Source of the DNA: Varroa destructor
Taxonomy: Eukaryota > Arthropoda > Arachnida > Mesostigmata > Varroidae
Assembly: GCF_002443255.2 (NCBI RefSeq)
Contig: NW_019211458.1
Span: 33,474,096 to 33,538,095 of the forward strand
DNA: 64,000 bases
Direction of reading: 5' to 3'
The stretch's first letter is position 1. Every line of letters begins with the position of its first letter. The position numbers and the translations under genes are program-made. Under the pieces are notes generated by a model, which worked only from the letters and a program-made list of their open reading frames with translations, searched no databases and was not told the DNA's origin. Below, in pieces: positions 13,601 through 59,400 of this stretch.

Positions 13601-16600
13601 CATAGACTGCTTATGTGGGCGTGAGAATTTGCTCAACGTGATTTACCATCGGTTGAGTGCAGGCCACCGGGAAAAACATTTCGGCCATTCTAAACGAAGC
13701 ACAAGATATTAATAAACAAGCGGCTTTTATCGACTGTGCTTTAATAAAAGTTGTGATAAATACTAAAAAAATGAGTCGGCCGATCGAGTTGATCTCTTCG
13801 ACAGATGCAAAATTACCAGGTTAGAAACTATCTACTTCTAGGCTTTTAGGTTGCATGACATTAGCAGTTAAACGACATTACCTTTGCACGTAACTCTGCT
13901 CAATTTTGCACGAATGGTTAATTGAGATTCAGAATACATTTTAACATCTCTAATTCCAAGAAAGGCCCAATTCGGCAAAGAGATTCGAGGTAACTGTGGA
14001 TAAGGCTGTCAACGAAGATGATAGTACCGAAACGTTTTAGTTTCTGCACAAAAAAGCCAAGGCATACCAGGAACCTACCTGGCAATGATAGGGCTCTTAC
14101 CTTTGCATCCCATAGCTGTCTACTCAGGATTCTCTGCTAGCTATAAAATAGCTCCTAATTCTCGAAATAAAATTGTTGTGAAACGAAAAATACGATCCGA
14201 ACTTAATAAAGGACGTTGTTCTCTGCAACCTTAAACTGCGTCGAATATCGTTGCGGTTAGCTGTTTAATTTTTTGCCAAAGATTGGCTAATTTTCTGCAA
14301 ATCAGGAAATATAAACCGCTCGGTTGTCAAGGCCATGACCAACCCGGCTTGCCACAGATTAGGGCCCTCGCAGTTTTTACAGTCTAATCCAGTTTTTCGT
14401 TGATCAATAGCTGAATGGATGACAAAACATTCGTGATGTTTACTCTCCTGAGAATTCCTTTTGAGCAGCCATAAAAATATCATTTCCAGGTACAAAAAGG
14501 GGATTACAATACAGCGTAGGGTGAGCCATTGACAGATTGCAACATAGGCATGAAAAATTGAACATTGAAGTCTGAACATTATTTAAATATGTCCCGTGTA
14601 CGATTTACATATAATAAACCGATTTTTTTTTTTGCTCACAGTTCTTTCTGTAACAGAATGATATTCTGGTTTGCTCAAGGAACAATTGTAGTGTCCTTTG
14701 TTTCAGCTTCACGAACAATGGACAGTAGCTATATGGACATTTTTTTTTTGTAGTTCCGCTATTAGTTTTCTTATAGTTACCGTCTTCTGCTCTTTTCATT
14801 TTAACGATTCATTGCTTATTTCCATTGTATCTCTGTGAATGTGTCCATTTAGCGAGCTTCGAATACAGGTCTCCAGCGTACGTGATTGATACGGACTACA
14901 CTAATTATGCCATCCTGTGGGCCTGTCAGAGTAATCTTATTAACGGACTTATGCGCCGAGGTAACGAAAGCGGCAAAATGCGTTTTTTTTTTCTAGTACC
15001 TGTATTCGTTTAGCTTTTATTCGAACCAGGGGAAGAGGATGCTCGTTAAATTCGAGATCAATTAAATATAGAAGAATAGAAATATATAGTGTTTATCATT
15101 GTAGCAACGCCAGATAAATCTATTTATAACGAATTATCAATCAAGTTCGATCGACGATCGATTCTCGAATAGACACTTTTTTACTCTTTGTCCAATTAAG
15201 ACAGTTATTTGGCAGAGTAATAACACAACCGTCTAGCAGTCTGCTAGTTGAAATTCATAGGAATCTGTAGGTGCGAGTTGTCCATAGCCCAAGTAATTGT
15301 TAAAATACGCAAGCAAATCTATAGGGAGCTCCCTAACTAGCAACTAGCATCCTTTTGCAGAAAATATATGGATCTTATCGCGTACCAAAACTTTGGATCC
15401 GTCAATGAAGAAGTCTCTTATAGATCGTCTCCGTGGAAAAACCTATGCATCTTACTTTTTGATGCCTACGGATCAGACCAACTGCAAATAGCTGGACGGA
15501 ACGGCCTACGATGAACCGCAAACTATGTCCCGCTTCGTCAACCATAACTTTGCTAAGGGTCGACATGTCAATTAAATAACTGTATGGTTATATTGAAATA
15601 AAGACCTGATATTTGCGTAGCGGGTAAAATTTCCATGGAAAGGAGCAAAAAAAAAAAAAAAAAATCAAAGAACTCGTATCGTTTAGAGTGGTTGGTTTGT
15701 TGGAATTGTTTATCATGTCCGCCAGTGCGTTGAATAAAATCTGCTTGCCGCGATTAATTACAGATTTGTGCGCATCCTGGGCTGGCCGATAGTCATTGAA
15801 ACCCCTTACTAGCTTTGTTAGAATCGTTAGCTTTAATATTGTGGTTATTTGGCTATTTTCGTGTTTTTATAAAAACAAACGCTTACCAATCGTATTATGT
15901 CATAAACATGTGTTAAATAAAAACGTACTACCATTAGTAGTAATAAAAATTGTTCTGTTGAAAAAAGGTCGTCTACGCCTGTTATTCAGCCTATTTGTAC
16001 CCTAAATTATAAAATCAGTACTGATGCATTAACCATAAAAGCAAAGCACACTCTTTATATGCGCCATAGGTAGCATAGGTAAAAGCCATGCACGCAGAAC
16101 TCAGGTTTGTTTTTTTTTTTTTTTCATTTAAATAACAGGGACAAATCAAAAAAGCATTTTTTTTGCAAAGAATTCGGGTACTTTCCAAATTAACGCTATA
16201 CTAATAATCATTTTGTTATGCATAGATAGCATTAGTTTTTGTTATTTGACAGACGGACTCAAAAGCTATCTTTCAACTCAGTACAGATAATTTATGTTTC
16301 ATTAAAAATCAATTTTTTATCCAGCCGCTGTTGATGACCTTTTTTTGCATTCTGCCATTGTGATTTGTGCAGTGTGAGCTGGTCGAGTAGGGTCGTACTA
16401 TATATACGTTTAATCTTCGCTGCTTAATATGGAGTCTTTTCATCGTCTCCTCCAATCGTCGATACCCACGTATCAGCCATGATCGACGAATCAGAACTTA
16501 GTAAACATACTTACGACCTATAAGCACGATAGCTCTTTCTATCTGTTTAGAATAATATATTGTTGCTTCAATAGCGTCTACCGAATGATGTCGGAGTCTG

Positions 16601-18156
16601 CGCTTCTCCGGTGCTGCGTTGCAATTTGCTGCGAGAACGTGTCACTTTTGTAGTGTAAAAGCAGACATAAGCATACGTTTTTACGTTTCCGTCTTTGATG
16701 CCTGCTCAAATCATGCGGTACCCAATGTTTATTGAGATGAACAATTTTTATATGCATCAAACCTATAGCTAATATTTATGTACATTAAAATAGCTTGGCT
16801 TCTATAACAGCTTCCAAGTTTTTGTTATTACTTTCGCAGCGGATTTTCCAAGAGACTTGAAGTTTCCTTCCCGGAAATTTCTGTACCGAAGTTTACGGTG
16901 TTTTTGGTAGTGGAGCCTTCACCTTAGAAGTTCATACGACTCGCTACCTCGGCCACCGTAAGATCTTCCTAAGCACAGAAATCTTTCGACCTTCAACAAC
17001 TCACTACAACTTACCTACTAAAAGCTTGGCTAGTAACAATATCCGAATGAAAAGATTAGCGTCAATATTAACATGGCGATTAATTAACCGTTATAAACTA
17101 ATTTTACAGTTTTAGGACTCAGGCCTTTCAACAGGTGATAGATGCTAGCAAGCTGTTGGGCATCTTTTCCGACTATAATATTCCAATGACCTTTGCCGCT
17201 CTTTCTCGTATATTTGCTAGAACCGCATATGATATTGCATAGGGTCATCATGTGATGTCACACAAACATAATAATGAAGTGTCATCATCTCGTTTGATGG
17301 AGAGCTGCAATAGTCAACTATATGTACAAGCATGTACGTTTGCTTTTCAATTTAGGTGCATATATGCCGATGCAATATAAGCTCCTCACACAGTCTTGCA
17401 AGTGTCAACCCTCTGTGAGCCTCAGGAGGCCAGCTTTATCGGTACACACAAGCCGCCCTTCAACTTTCATCCACGTTACTTATGACTTAGTAATTCGTAT
17501 TGCCGATCCTGCAGTAAATAGTAAATTATGCATACGTATGCATCAACTCAAGCGCAGCTTTCGGCATTAAGTAAGTTCCTATAGAAAACTGAAGGGTTCT
17601 TTGAAAGCAAACGTCAAGTCCACTGCATCTTCATTAACTAATGCAGTAACTCGAAGGACATATATAGCTTGCCGTACGTACTGAGATGCGCCACCTATCG
17701 TTCCGCAGAACATGCCTGAATCATTCGAGCAACTTTTGTTTAGATCGTGGATGATCTTCAACTTGAAAGCCCATAGCTGTTTTTCTGCGACATCGTTCAA
17801 GTCAAGGCACACACGACTAGGGAGAGGAGAGGAGAGGGGGGGGGCATGGGTGAAAATATTTTCAGTGTCAATTTCTACTAATTCTCTAGATTTCAGTGTC
17901 AGATCATTAATTTACTGCTGAATTTACACTGTCATGTCGTACGGAAATCAGGACGAGGGCTATAGGCTCTTTAGCTGTACGGAATATTCGCGTCAAGCGC
18001 CGAGTAAAGTTGGATGTATACGCTTAACAGTGTTGACGCGTCATTTAGATCAGCCCACCAGATTTCACAGCACTGTGTACGCTTCAGAAAAATTGTACTT
18101 TTAAGAACATGTATTATTGCAAAATTCAGAACTCCTAATAATAGTTAAATAATACT

Positions 18157-18159
18157 ATA

Positions 18160-18182
<23 letters not shown>
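18157..18182. repeat. Poly-A tract
   Basis: About 25 A residues. Possible retro-insertion tail or simple slippage. No flanking direct repeats or element body recognised. Other A/T runs lie at 15648, 16108 and 45879. Confidence 0.8.
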
Positions 18183-18191
<9 letters not shown>

Positions 18192-21100
18192 CGCGTCTAA
18201 TTTTGCTAACTAAGTTGTCTAAGGTGATCATAAGAACCCGAAATGGCAGTTGTGATTATGAGAAGATCTTCTATTAATTTAACTACCCCCACGCAGCACT
18301 TATTCAAAGTATACCGATGATTATCTTCCAAGCACTGAACGACACGTCCAACATCACGAAATGACCGCACCGCTTTGCTCATACCAATACCTATGATCAT
18401 CTTCGGAAAAGATCCGTACAACTTAAGACCGTCGGTATATTATTTGTGCTTTATAAGATCGAAGAAGGAATCACGTTTACATGTCAGACTGGTTCGATGT
18501 GAGCTTTAAGCGATTAAGACAGCTCTTGTATTTAACATGGAAACAGGCACTTTTTAAGTAAATGCATGTTTAAGAACTTGAACCCCCTGTAAACTTTAAG
18601 AGAATCACCGTCTATTCACAGAATACCTAGAAAAATAGCGTTCTACATAATTTCTTACCAACTCCGCGTGCGCGCTAATTATATAGCTATGTATCTGCAT
18701 TTGGTGCATTTTATCTCATGAACCCGAGGACGATAACAAGAGGCCCACAGGTGTCTTATCAAGTAATATACAGGTGACCGATAGCTGCCCAATCTGATCC
18801 ATCCGAGCTCAATAGGTTTAGATACGGATGCAACAGTCACAAACAGTTTTCCGGTCTTGGCAATCTTAAGTCTTAAGGGTACTTGGTGCCTAATTAGCAG
18901 ATTTTCAGCTCGACAGCTTTCGAATTTTGAAGGCCTAAAAATCGAATTCGAATGGGTCCATATGGACGATGAAGGTAATTAAGATCAATTAGAGGCGTCA
19001 GGAACTTCTGGTAGCATAGCTTAGGATCCTTCAGTAGTCACCGAGTGCTGCAACAGAAGGCTACAAGCGTAGGTTGCTGTCAGCGCTACCCCCATGGTCC
19101 ACTCACAAGGAACCTGTTCTGTTCCTAGACCAGTTGTAGAGACACCCCCTTTTTTCAGGATAATTATCTTTCGGATCATATAACAAAAATAAGAAAACAT
19201 ATAGTATCACACAGGTATTTTATTTTAAATAAACTTTCCGCCTGGGATGATTATTTGAAAGACGTTCTCGTCGGAAATCAGTCGACCCATCGTACGCTTG
19301 GATTATTTTGAAATGAAAGATCTCCTACCTAGACATGCACAAACAGATTGCCCGATGATCAATGAAGCGTGATGATTAATCTCAAAAAATATACAAAGAA
19401 CATTTTGGTTCATAGATGTTTTTATAATGCACCTCGTTTACGTTGTTGGTACATATCATCTATTGCTTCCTATATACATGAAGAATGTAAGGTATTACAC
19501 ATACCGTGGGTAACTTTTTAATCGCGATCAGACGTAATGGGAGTCAAACCGATTATCAACATTCGCAGCTTTCTCGTATATATACGACTGGGAAGTTGAA
19601 TAGAAATTGGAAGACTTATCAGAGGACATAGGCATGCACGTAGTAGCTGCCTAAGGTCATTGTATTTTCCTTTGCCAGATTTGTCGTAAACGCGTAGTCG
19701 ATGTGTGTGTGTGCTTGATAGGAACATACGGATATAGTCGTTGATCTATTCTGTGTCTGAAGTTTGCGCGACAGTTAGAAAACACAACTCAACTTTGGTC
19801 AGGATATATCCATTCACATTAAAAATGTCTAGTATAATGTAACAATTTACGGTGGGGTAAATCCCCTCAAGCTGCGGTGAGTGCCATACGTACGGTAAAC
19901 AATACATCTGTAAGAACGAATAATAGGAAAACGTTAGAAACAATGTTGATCAATTTCATTTCAACATCTGCTTGAATTCATCCACTTCAAGTCAAGTCAA
20001 TGTAGTATTGAATTTAACAACTCTGATGGGGAACGGACAGAAATAAAGTACTAATTTAAGACCTAGATCGAAATAGAATTTTCGAGTAGAGATGTATATA
20101 TATATATATATCGATTTTTCATCACCCTCAGAGAGAACACCTGCCGCTACGATGTTATAGCACTACGTAATAGCAGGGATATTATATGTACAGATATATA
20201 TCAAGCATTTAGAGTAACGACTCTCAACTTTGGAGCTGGAAGTAAACAATGTGCAAAGCTATAGCATGGCCCGTTAAGATACTTATTTAAAGGTTCATAT
20301 TTTCATTATCACTCACTTCTCAACTATAACTACGGCTTACCTATTTCAAATCTATATAGCTGATCTGTTTCGTTCGTTTCACAAACCGCGAGAGGGTACC
20401 GAGATCGTCTGTTACTAAAATTGTTTGCTCTGCAGCCTTTCGGTTAGTCTATTACTGCTTCCTATTTCTGCTAGCACACTTTAGTTTTACTGGTTAAGGT
20501 AATTCATTATCTCATATTTATTTTTACTGTAGGGTGACAAGTATAGTGCTTTTTGCTTTGCGTTAAGGTCCACGGGTCCTACTGCCACTCAATTTCTGTG
20601 CCTTTGTTGAATCGAAGTAGCTCATGACGCTGATAATAAGCAAGCTTAGTTCTCCAGATCCGGTGGTGATGTTGCTTGATGTTTCGAAGCGCTCCACCGC
20701 GATCCCAACGTAACATTGGCTAAGTCTGTTCTTAGACTATTTGATGACTTGGATAAAACCTTTGAAGACTTTGTACTGGAATTCTGGCCTTCCTTTGACC
20801 GGGCAAACAGCCTCTGTAAATAGACAAATAGGCAGGCAGGCAGTCAGATAGGCAGGTCGAAATGGCTAACACGAACCGGACAGAACTAGGCGACGCACAA
20901 AGCTTCAGAATTCAAAAAAAGCCGCCTTAAATCCTAGTTGCAAATGATGCTTTGCCATGTGTCAAGGCCTCCTGCTGGTGGAGGAGCAAGCCCTTCTGGC
21001 TCACGTTCGCCTAGCGTTGTCCGATCTAGCTCAATATACTTAATGAATGAAAACATCGAACGGAAACAGAACGAGACTAAATAATGCTATGGAGAGAAGC

Positions 21101-24009
21101 AGCGCGGGTATGGGACTACATCTTCGGTCAAGTAAACAAGTTCTTCTAAACCCATGCCCAGCGAGCCATACATAACAATAGATTTATTACATGCGTAACA
21201 AGTACACCCATTTAATACATGTGCCACATAAAATTCATGCATGTGTGTATGTATTGTAATTCATCGATCTGTACAACACACAAGATAAATTTATCGCAAG
21301 GTGGTTCATTTTAAGTACCGAACCCTCTTTTAGTCATTAAACATTTTTTCAGTTGTTATATTGATATTTTTTTTTATTTTAACGTCCAAATAAATAATTT
21401 GACGTATGAATATTTACATACATGACAGATATACATTTAAATAGATGCGGGTTTTTATATTCAGGTCTGTTTCTCTGCTTCGCATTAACTGACAGTAAAT
21501 AAGTGTAAATAAGCGAACGATTCTTGACTTGGGGTTTGACGACAAGCCAGCTTCTGCTATTGCAGATACGTTTGCTGGCGTGACGAAAAACCAAGAAAAG
21601 GATCGAATTGTAACCACAACAAAGCAACGGGTCGATACATCTCAGCGAAGCGTGCAAAAATATCGTACGCTTCGAGCTTTCAGGCTGGTAATTTGAGCGC
21701 AACCTGCGAGCAATGCACGGCACGTAGCTCGTAATCGCAGCAATAGCAAGTAACATGGAGATGTATAATAACAACATCACAATAGAACACATAATAAGCA
21801 AACACAGTCACACTACCAGGCGTGCAGCACGTATCATTGAGATATTTGCAGACATACAGGCGCATATAGCTACGACCTAATTAGGCACATTTTGAAACAG
21901 ACAGACAGACAGACGTCCTATTAGAGGACATCGACAAGCGTAATCTTAGTCTCTTCCTCTGTGCTTCCCTCGAGCGATCTAACACATCCTATAAGTAGGC
22001 GCTTGTCTTTTACAGTCGTTCGCCATCGTTACGTTGATAGCACGACTTGTACTGACTTTATGACACCTTAACAAACGCTTGCTATATAACCCTGATTGTA
22101 TAGAATCTACTTTGGAATTGATGCAAACTGCAATGCACAGCAGGTCTCTTAATGAGCCTTTTTCAGAGCGGAGCATGCACCGAAAATATCGCTATCTCTA
22201 CAGTGAGACAACAAAGCCAGCTATGTAAAGATCCTACCGAGAGGCTCCAATTGATTTAATAAGCCAAAAAGAAACAAAAAAACTATTATAACGAAACGGG
22301 CAAGCACGCCATCTTCTCATTGCGATAATGACTAAATCATTTATCTGTATTACATAGCCAACGAATCAGCGAGGAAAACAGCCAATCATCGCTATTCAGT
22401 GATTATTATATACGTGTGCGTATATCCTGGGCTAGAAGTGCGTTCTTCGGCGTTGACATCGGTAGTGCTTGTTTAACAGTGGCCATTAACTATACCAAAT
22501 AAATCTGTGCGCGAGTTCATTTAATATGAAGTGTTATAAGGAAGAGCAAAGAAGCAACGACGAAGACAGAAGATTTACCCAAATCTAATCGGAGCTTTAG
22601 ATAGTTCCGTAGCAGAAGCAGCAGGAATCTGCCCCATAGTTTGTTTGGAAGAGACGGCGTGCGTGGCCGTAGCGAAAGACATTTATCCACGTGTTGTTGC
22701 AGTTTTAGTTCTGGGCTTTTTTGGGGGTGACATTTGGTTAGGAATCTCCAAAGGTGGAAAAATCATAGACCGAAAAGGTCAGAGAATAAACATCTTCCGG
22801 TCCTGATTGATTCTTTAAGTTGTCTTTAAGTTGCCGGTGTACCAAAGGTCTACTGGAAATTCGAGTCGACCTGAAGTTGGACGTGCTCTTCGCGAGCGCT
22901 TCGTGAATTCGACACGGTGACCGATTGTATCTGACGCATTGGTCAGCCATCGCACGACGATACCGACTGTGCGATAGCATTATCATAACGACAAGAAAGA
23001 AATCAGGTTTCAGACAAACTACGAAAAAACGTGAACTAAGGCAAAATAACAGGAAGAGGATTCTAGAGCACTAGAAGGTGGTTAAGGGTATCGGCGCGAG
23101 GATGCAGCACGGAAACGAAAGGACAATGGTACAGGTGTGTCCATGTTTACTTGCTTGCCGTAGCTGTTGCTAAAAGTAAACTATATCAGGATTCTAAGAG
23201 ACCTCAACATAGATTGTATATCTCTATTAAAAGTTTTTTAGGGCTTATTTTGGTATTACAGTTAATAGCTTGAGAAATTTATTATTGGCTATTGAAAACC
23301 AGGGGGTATTAGTCTTTCAGCAGTATAATTATCTCTACCGTAGAGGGTCATTTGTCAAGTATGTCTTCTGCTATTGTTATTATTATTACTGTTACCAGAT
23401 ATATTTGTCAGTTCGATGGGTAAGGACGACAATGAGAGCTAAAGGTTCGTCATCGTACCACGCTAATGGTGATGCGGCCTTTCGTTAAAATTCTTTACTT
23501 AGAACTACCTAAAAGATAGATTTGTAATTTCACCGGGTACACGATTGTCTCGATAGTGATCTCATTACTGATCAGCTAGCCATTAGTGAATATAGTGATA
23601 CGTGAACTTCAATGGCAGCCGTCGCTGACCAGTTTTAGTAGAGTATTGCCAACACCATTAACGTATAATTCAGTAAATTTTCATTATTAACCCCTATTTT
23701 TTGTATTATATAATACGTTGAAAACTCATATCACGGCAATCAATGTATTCAGACTGTTAAGCTTGCAAAATCAACTACATTGCGTTATATTACAGATGAA
23801 AATGGGTAGAGCTACTCACTGCGATGTGTCCGGCTAGATGACCTCTATTGCCCAAATACCTAGCGACTGAGTCTCTTTTCTTATTATTGAACCACACCTG
23901 ACAAAGAAAAATTCCGGGTCCCTAGAAGAACATAGAATGAAATGAAACTATCGTTAAACCTATATGACGATACGGCAAACCACAAACTCAAGACGATTTC
24001 TATTTTAGG

Positions 24010-24084
24010 CTAATAGTAATTCTCGCTAAAATGAGCATTACAGCATCTCAGCATTATTAAAGAATGATCAAAATCAGAAGGAAC
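24010..24084 (-). CDS. Possible terminal exon of the aGPCR
   Basis: After a 77-nt intron with acceptor ggattgcag, the phase-0 frame gives 24 codons starting VPSDFDHSLIMLRCCNAHF, then a TAG stop. The splicing fits, but the residues are more polar than expected for the end of TM7 and there would be no cytoplasmic tail. The frame shifted by one base starts FLLILIIL then stops, which looks more like TM7 but is out of phase. It may be a decoy or an alternative end. Confidence 0.3.
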   Translation of the reverse strand, partial: VPSDFDHSLIMLRCCNAHFSENYY

Positions 24085-24161
24085 CTGCAATCCGTAATAC
24101 ATTAATAGAGGGTCGTAGCTAGATAATTCACAGAGGCCTCTAATGTTAGTGCGGTACGTAC

Positions 24162-56453
<32,292 letters not shown>

Positions 56454-59400
56454 CGTCGGCGTCCGAATCTCGCGACCCATCGTTAAAAAGAGGGACATCT
56501 TGACCGCACATAGCCAGCAAGCTTCCCAGCCACTTCTGAAAGCTCAGAGCAGAGGATACCAAATTTCGAAGGGTCAACGTTTAGCAAACGCGTTCAACCT
56601 GTGACGCGTTTCGCAAGGTTGAGAGATTCTGATAATAATGACAATGCGCTAGGTAACATTGAAGGGGCTTATATTTCGTCAAACCTTCAGTTGACGATAG
56701 GTGGTTTGAGTTGTGTGTTGGCAGCCTAGGCACAAGTAGGAGCAACGGCACGAAAATACGTAATGACCTTAGTGATTTAACCGTTTATACACTTACCTAT
56801 GTAGTTTATTCTCGGTTGATTGGGACGAACCCATTTAAATATTAGATTGGTTTGCTTGTTTACTGCTCCTGTATTAGGAAGCATTCAAACCTTAAACAGA
56901 AATTCTCTAACAAGCGAAACAGCATGCGCAACGTGAGAATATAACCATCAAAACTTTGTAGGTGATAACAATTGATAGTCATGAGCATTAACCAAGCCCC
57001 TCATTGGCAACGATGGTCGGTTGTTACCTTCTTGCCAGGGAAATTTTCCCTAATCTAGGCTAGACGGGAGAGATGGATACAGTTTTCCTAGGATTCGCAT
57101 TAATCGCACGATGCGTTGCCCTCGTTGACTAATCTTAGGCAGTATCTTTCAATACCCATCTAAGAATAATGTTGTTTGTACGTACTAACTACAGTTATTG
57201 CTGCTGATTCAACTCCAGCTCGAGGAACTACTCTTATTCGTTCGAAAGCAACAGACGTTATTGACCACGCCAATACAAAATCAGACGGGGTCATCGTAAA
57301 TGTAATACAGAATCTAATGCACTAATAGTTTTATGTGACCCTACGAATGGACATAATAGGGAACGATGGACATAATGAGGAAGCGGATCTATTTGGCGAA
57401 GGCAAAGCCCACTTTATCATATAATTTCTTAACTAATTTTGTTTTGACAGGCACAGTGTTCCCATATTGCTGCTAGACCCTGGGCCAGATGAGTCCTGCC
57501 GGAATTGTGACGTACCGAAAGAAGCTGTTTAGTCAAGATTTGTAGATGAATTTTCGGCGCAGCGTTTCCGTTGGTGCAAAGTGTAGACGTTGTTTGAATA
57601 GTACGCTGACTATACGTGTAAAGTCCACTGTCGTTGTGAGTTATGAGACCATGACGGAAAAGTGCGTAGAACGTGTTATTCAGACATGTGGCTTAGAAAA
57701 ATTGCAACATAAAAATATAGCTCAAGTAGCTTAAAATATTTAGATTTACTATGCCGATGCTACATGTACACTATTAAACGCGCACGTAAAACATTCTATT
57801 GAAAACCATTTCGTCAAATATAAATCGCTGCTCCAAACCAAACTGAGAAAGCATAAAGGTTGTGATAAATCTCCCATAACTTGCAAAGGTCACGATGGTT
57901 TACACTTGAAAATTTATTGTCTACTCAATATCAAGAGGAAAAAGATACAAAATTTCATGCCAAGCATCCGAGGCATCATCTACTAATGTGAAAACTAGTA
58001 GCCTAGATACTAGAAAACTAGATACTAGTAGCCGTAACCTTGCATCTCTTAATGTATAATTAGGACAGCCTATTTCGAATCTGAAAACTTCGAAGACTCT
58101 GCAGACGTTGAGTATATTAAACACAATCTAGTAGATACTCTGGCGAAGTCTGACAACAGAATTAATTGTTTACTTACAACTTAAATCATAGGTATGATCT
58201 CGAATCAGATGCTATAATTACTATTATTGATAGAATGTTTAGAGAAAACTGTGGAGCCTTCAGGTTGTAATTAGTAAACGCTTACTTCAAAGAGGCTATA
58301 CGCCAAAACAGCCTCGCATTAATGGGGTATTGTTAAACACAATATATTATTACGAGGAATGTGTGAAATGAAGTAAGCTATGGCGAAGAATAGTGGGAAA
58401 TCTAATAGAGAAAATAGTTGAGAAAATAAATTGACCTTTTATAGCATTCCCTTGAGCAATTGCCTTAAGGGGATGTTGTATATATATATATATACATACC
58501 CGTTGTTTAGTAGTCTAGTAAAATATATCTAAACAAAGACTTCTTTCTCGACTTGAACCGGGAGTTCAAAAAAATCTTTTTAAAAGTCTCGGTTTCATAT
58601 CCGAAAACCAAAACGTAAATTAGAACAATTTTATGGCACTCGAGTTTAGGGTAAGGATACATCTACTGTTTAATTTACGGCTGCAGTGATGATAATACGG
58701 CAAAGGCTAAATGAGAAGAGGTCGTGTGCGGATCTTTTGATGGACCTACAAGGGAACTTTGTAAAATTACTTAGTACCCCCGTCAAATTAGATTTTTTTT
58801 ACTACTTTGAATGACGAAAAATTGCTTTTGTCGTAGACCTTCCGAACGTTTATTCAAAAGTCGAAACATACAAAGTACTGTCATTAATACATACACTTAA
58901 AGGTCTACATTTGCGTGCCCGACATTTATTTGATCTCTTCTTTCAATCTCGATGTTACGAGTTCGACACGAGTATCAGTCCATCTAACGATGCCGCAACA
59001 AAAGCTTGTCTTGTCAACAGACTCAAGAGGTTATTCACACAAATCAAACATCTTGGACCCGATTCGAAGTTTAAGGTATGAAAAGTTCATTCGATGCCAA
59101 TCGTATACTCAGGTTTTAGTATGACGAATGAATGCAACAAGTTCGAAATTAGCCTAAAAAAAAATGTCCCCACCCACGAATGTTCTAGAATTATTAGGCC
59201 TCCTCTGCCTCTGTGAAAGAGCTGGAAACATATTGAGGTCCTGGGTTAAAAAGTACAGTTCGCCAAGTATAAAGATTCAGTTGATGAAGCGGGAAAAAAA
59301 GTAAATAAATAAATAAAAAAAAAACAGTCCGACTCAAATTTAATTCGTACCGATCTTTCCTTTCTTGTAGTTGGAGCTGCTAGGGTCAGTTATAATGGGG

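Larger units (their letters stand above)
7411..24009. other. Long non-coding or unresolved stretch; GC-rich and trinucleotide-rich at 7.4-13.5 kb
   Basis: The 7.4-13.5 kb part is richer in G+C and CAG/GCC-type triplets than the rest, which produces long open frames in several phases at once (for example 10641-11249 and 13246-13443). A minus-strand frame ending at 20935 (with REPEGLAPPPAGGLDTWQ) and one ending at 22738 look peptide-like but have no splice sites in phase with exon 19. This interval may be one large aGPCR intron. Confidence 0.4.

Noticed and set aside
21379..21801. 140-codon minus-strand frame with hydrophobic start
   Set aside because: Peptide unlike any family I know, no splice or start context, and a second minus-strand frame is open over the same DNA.
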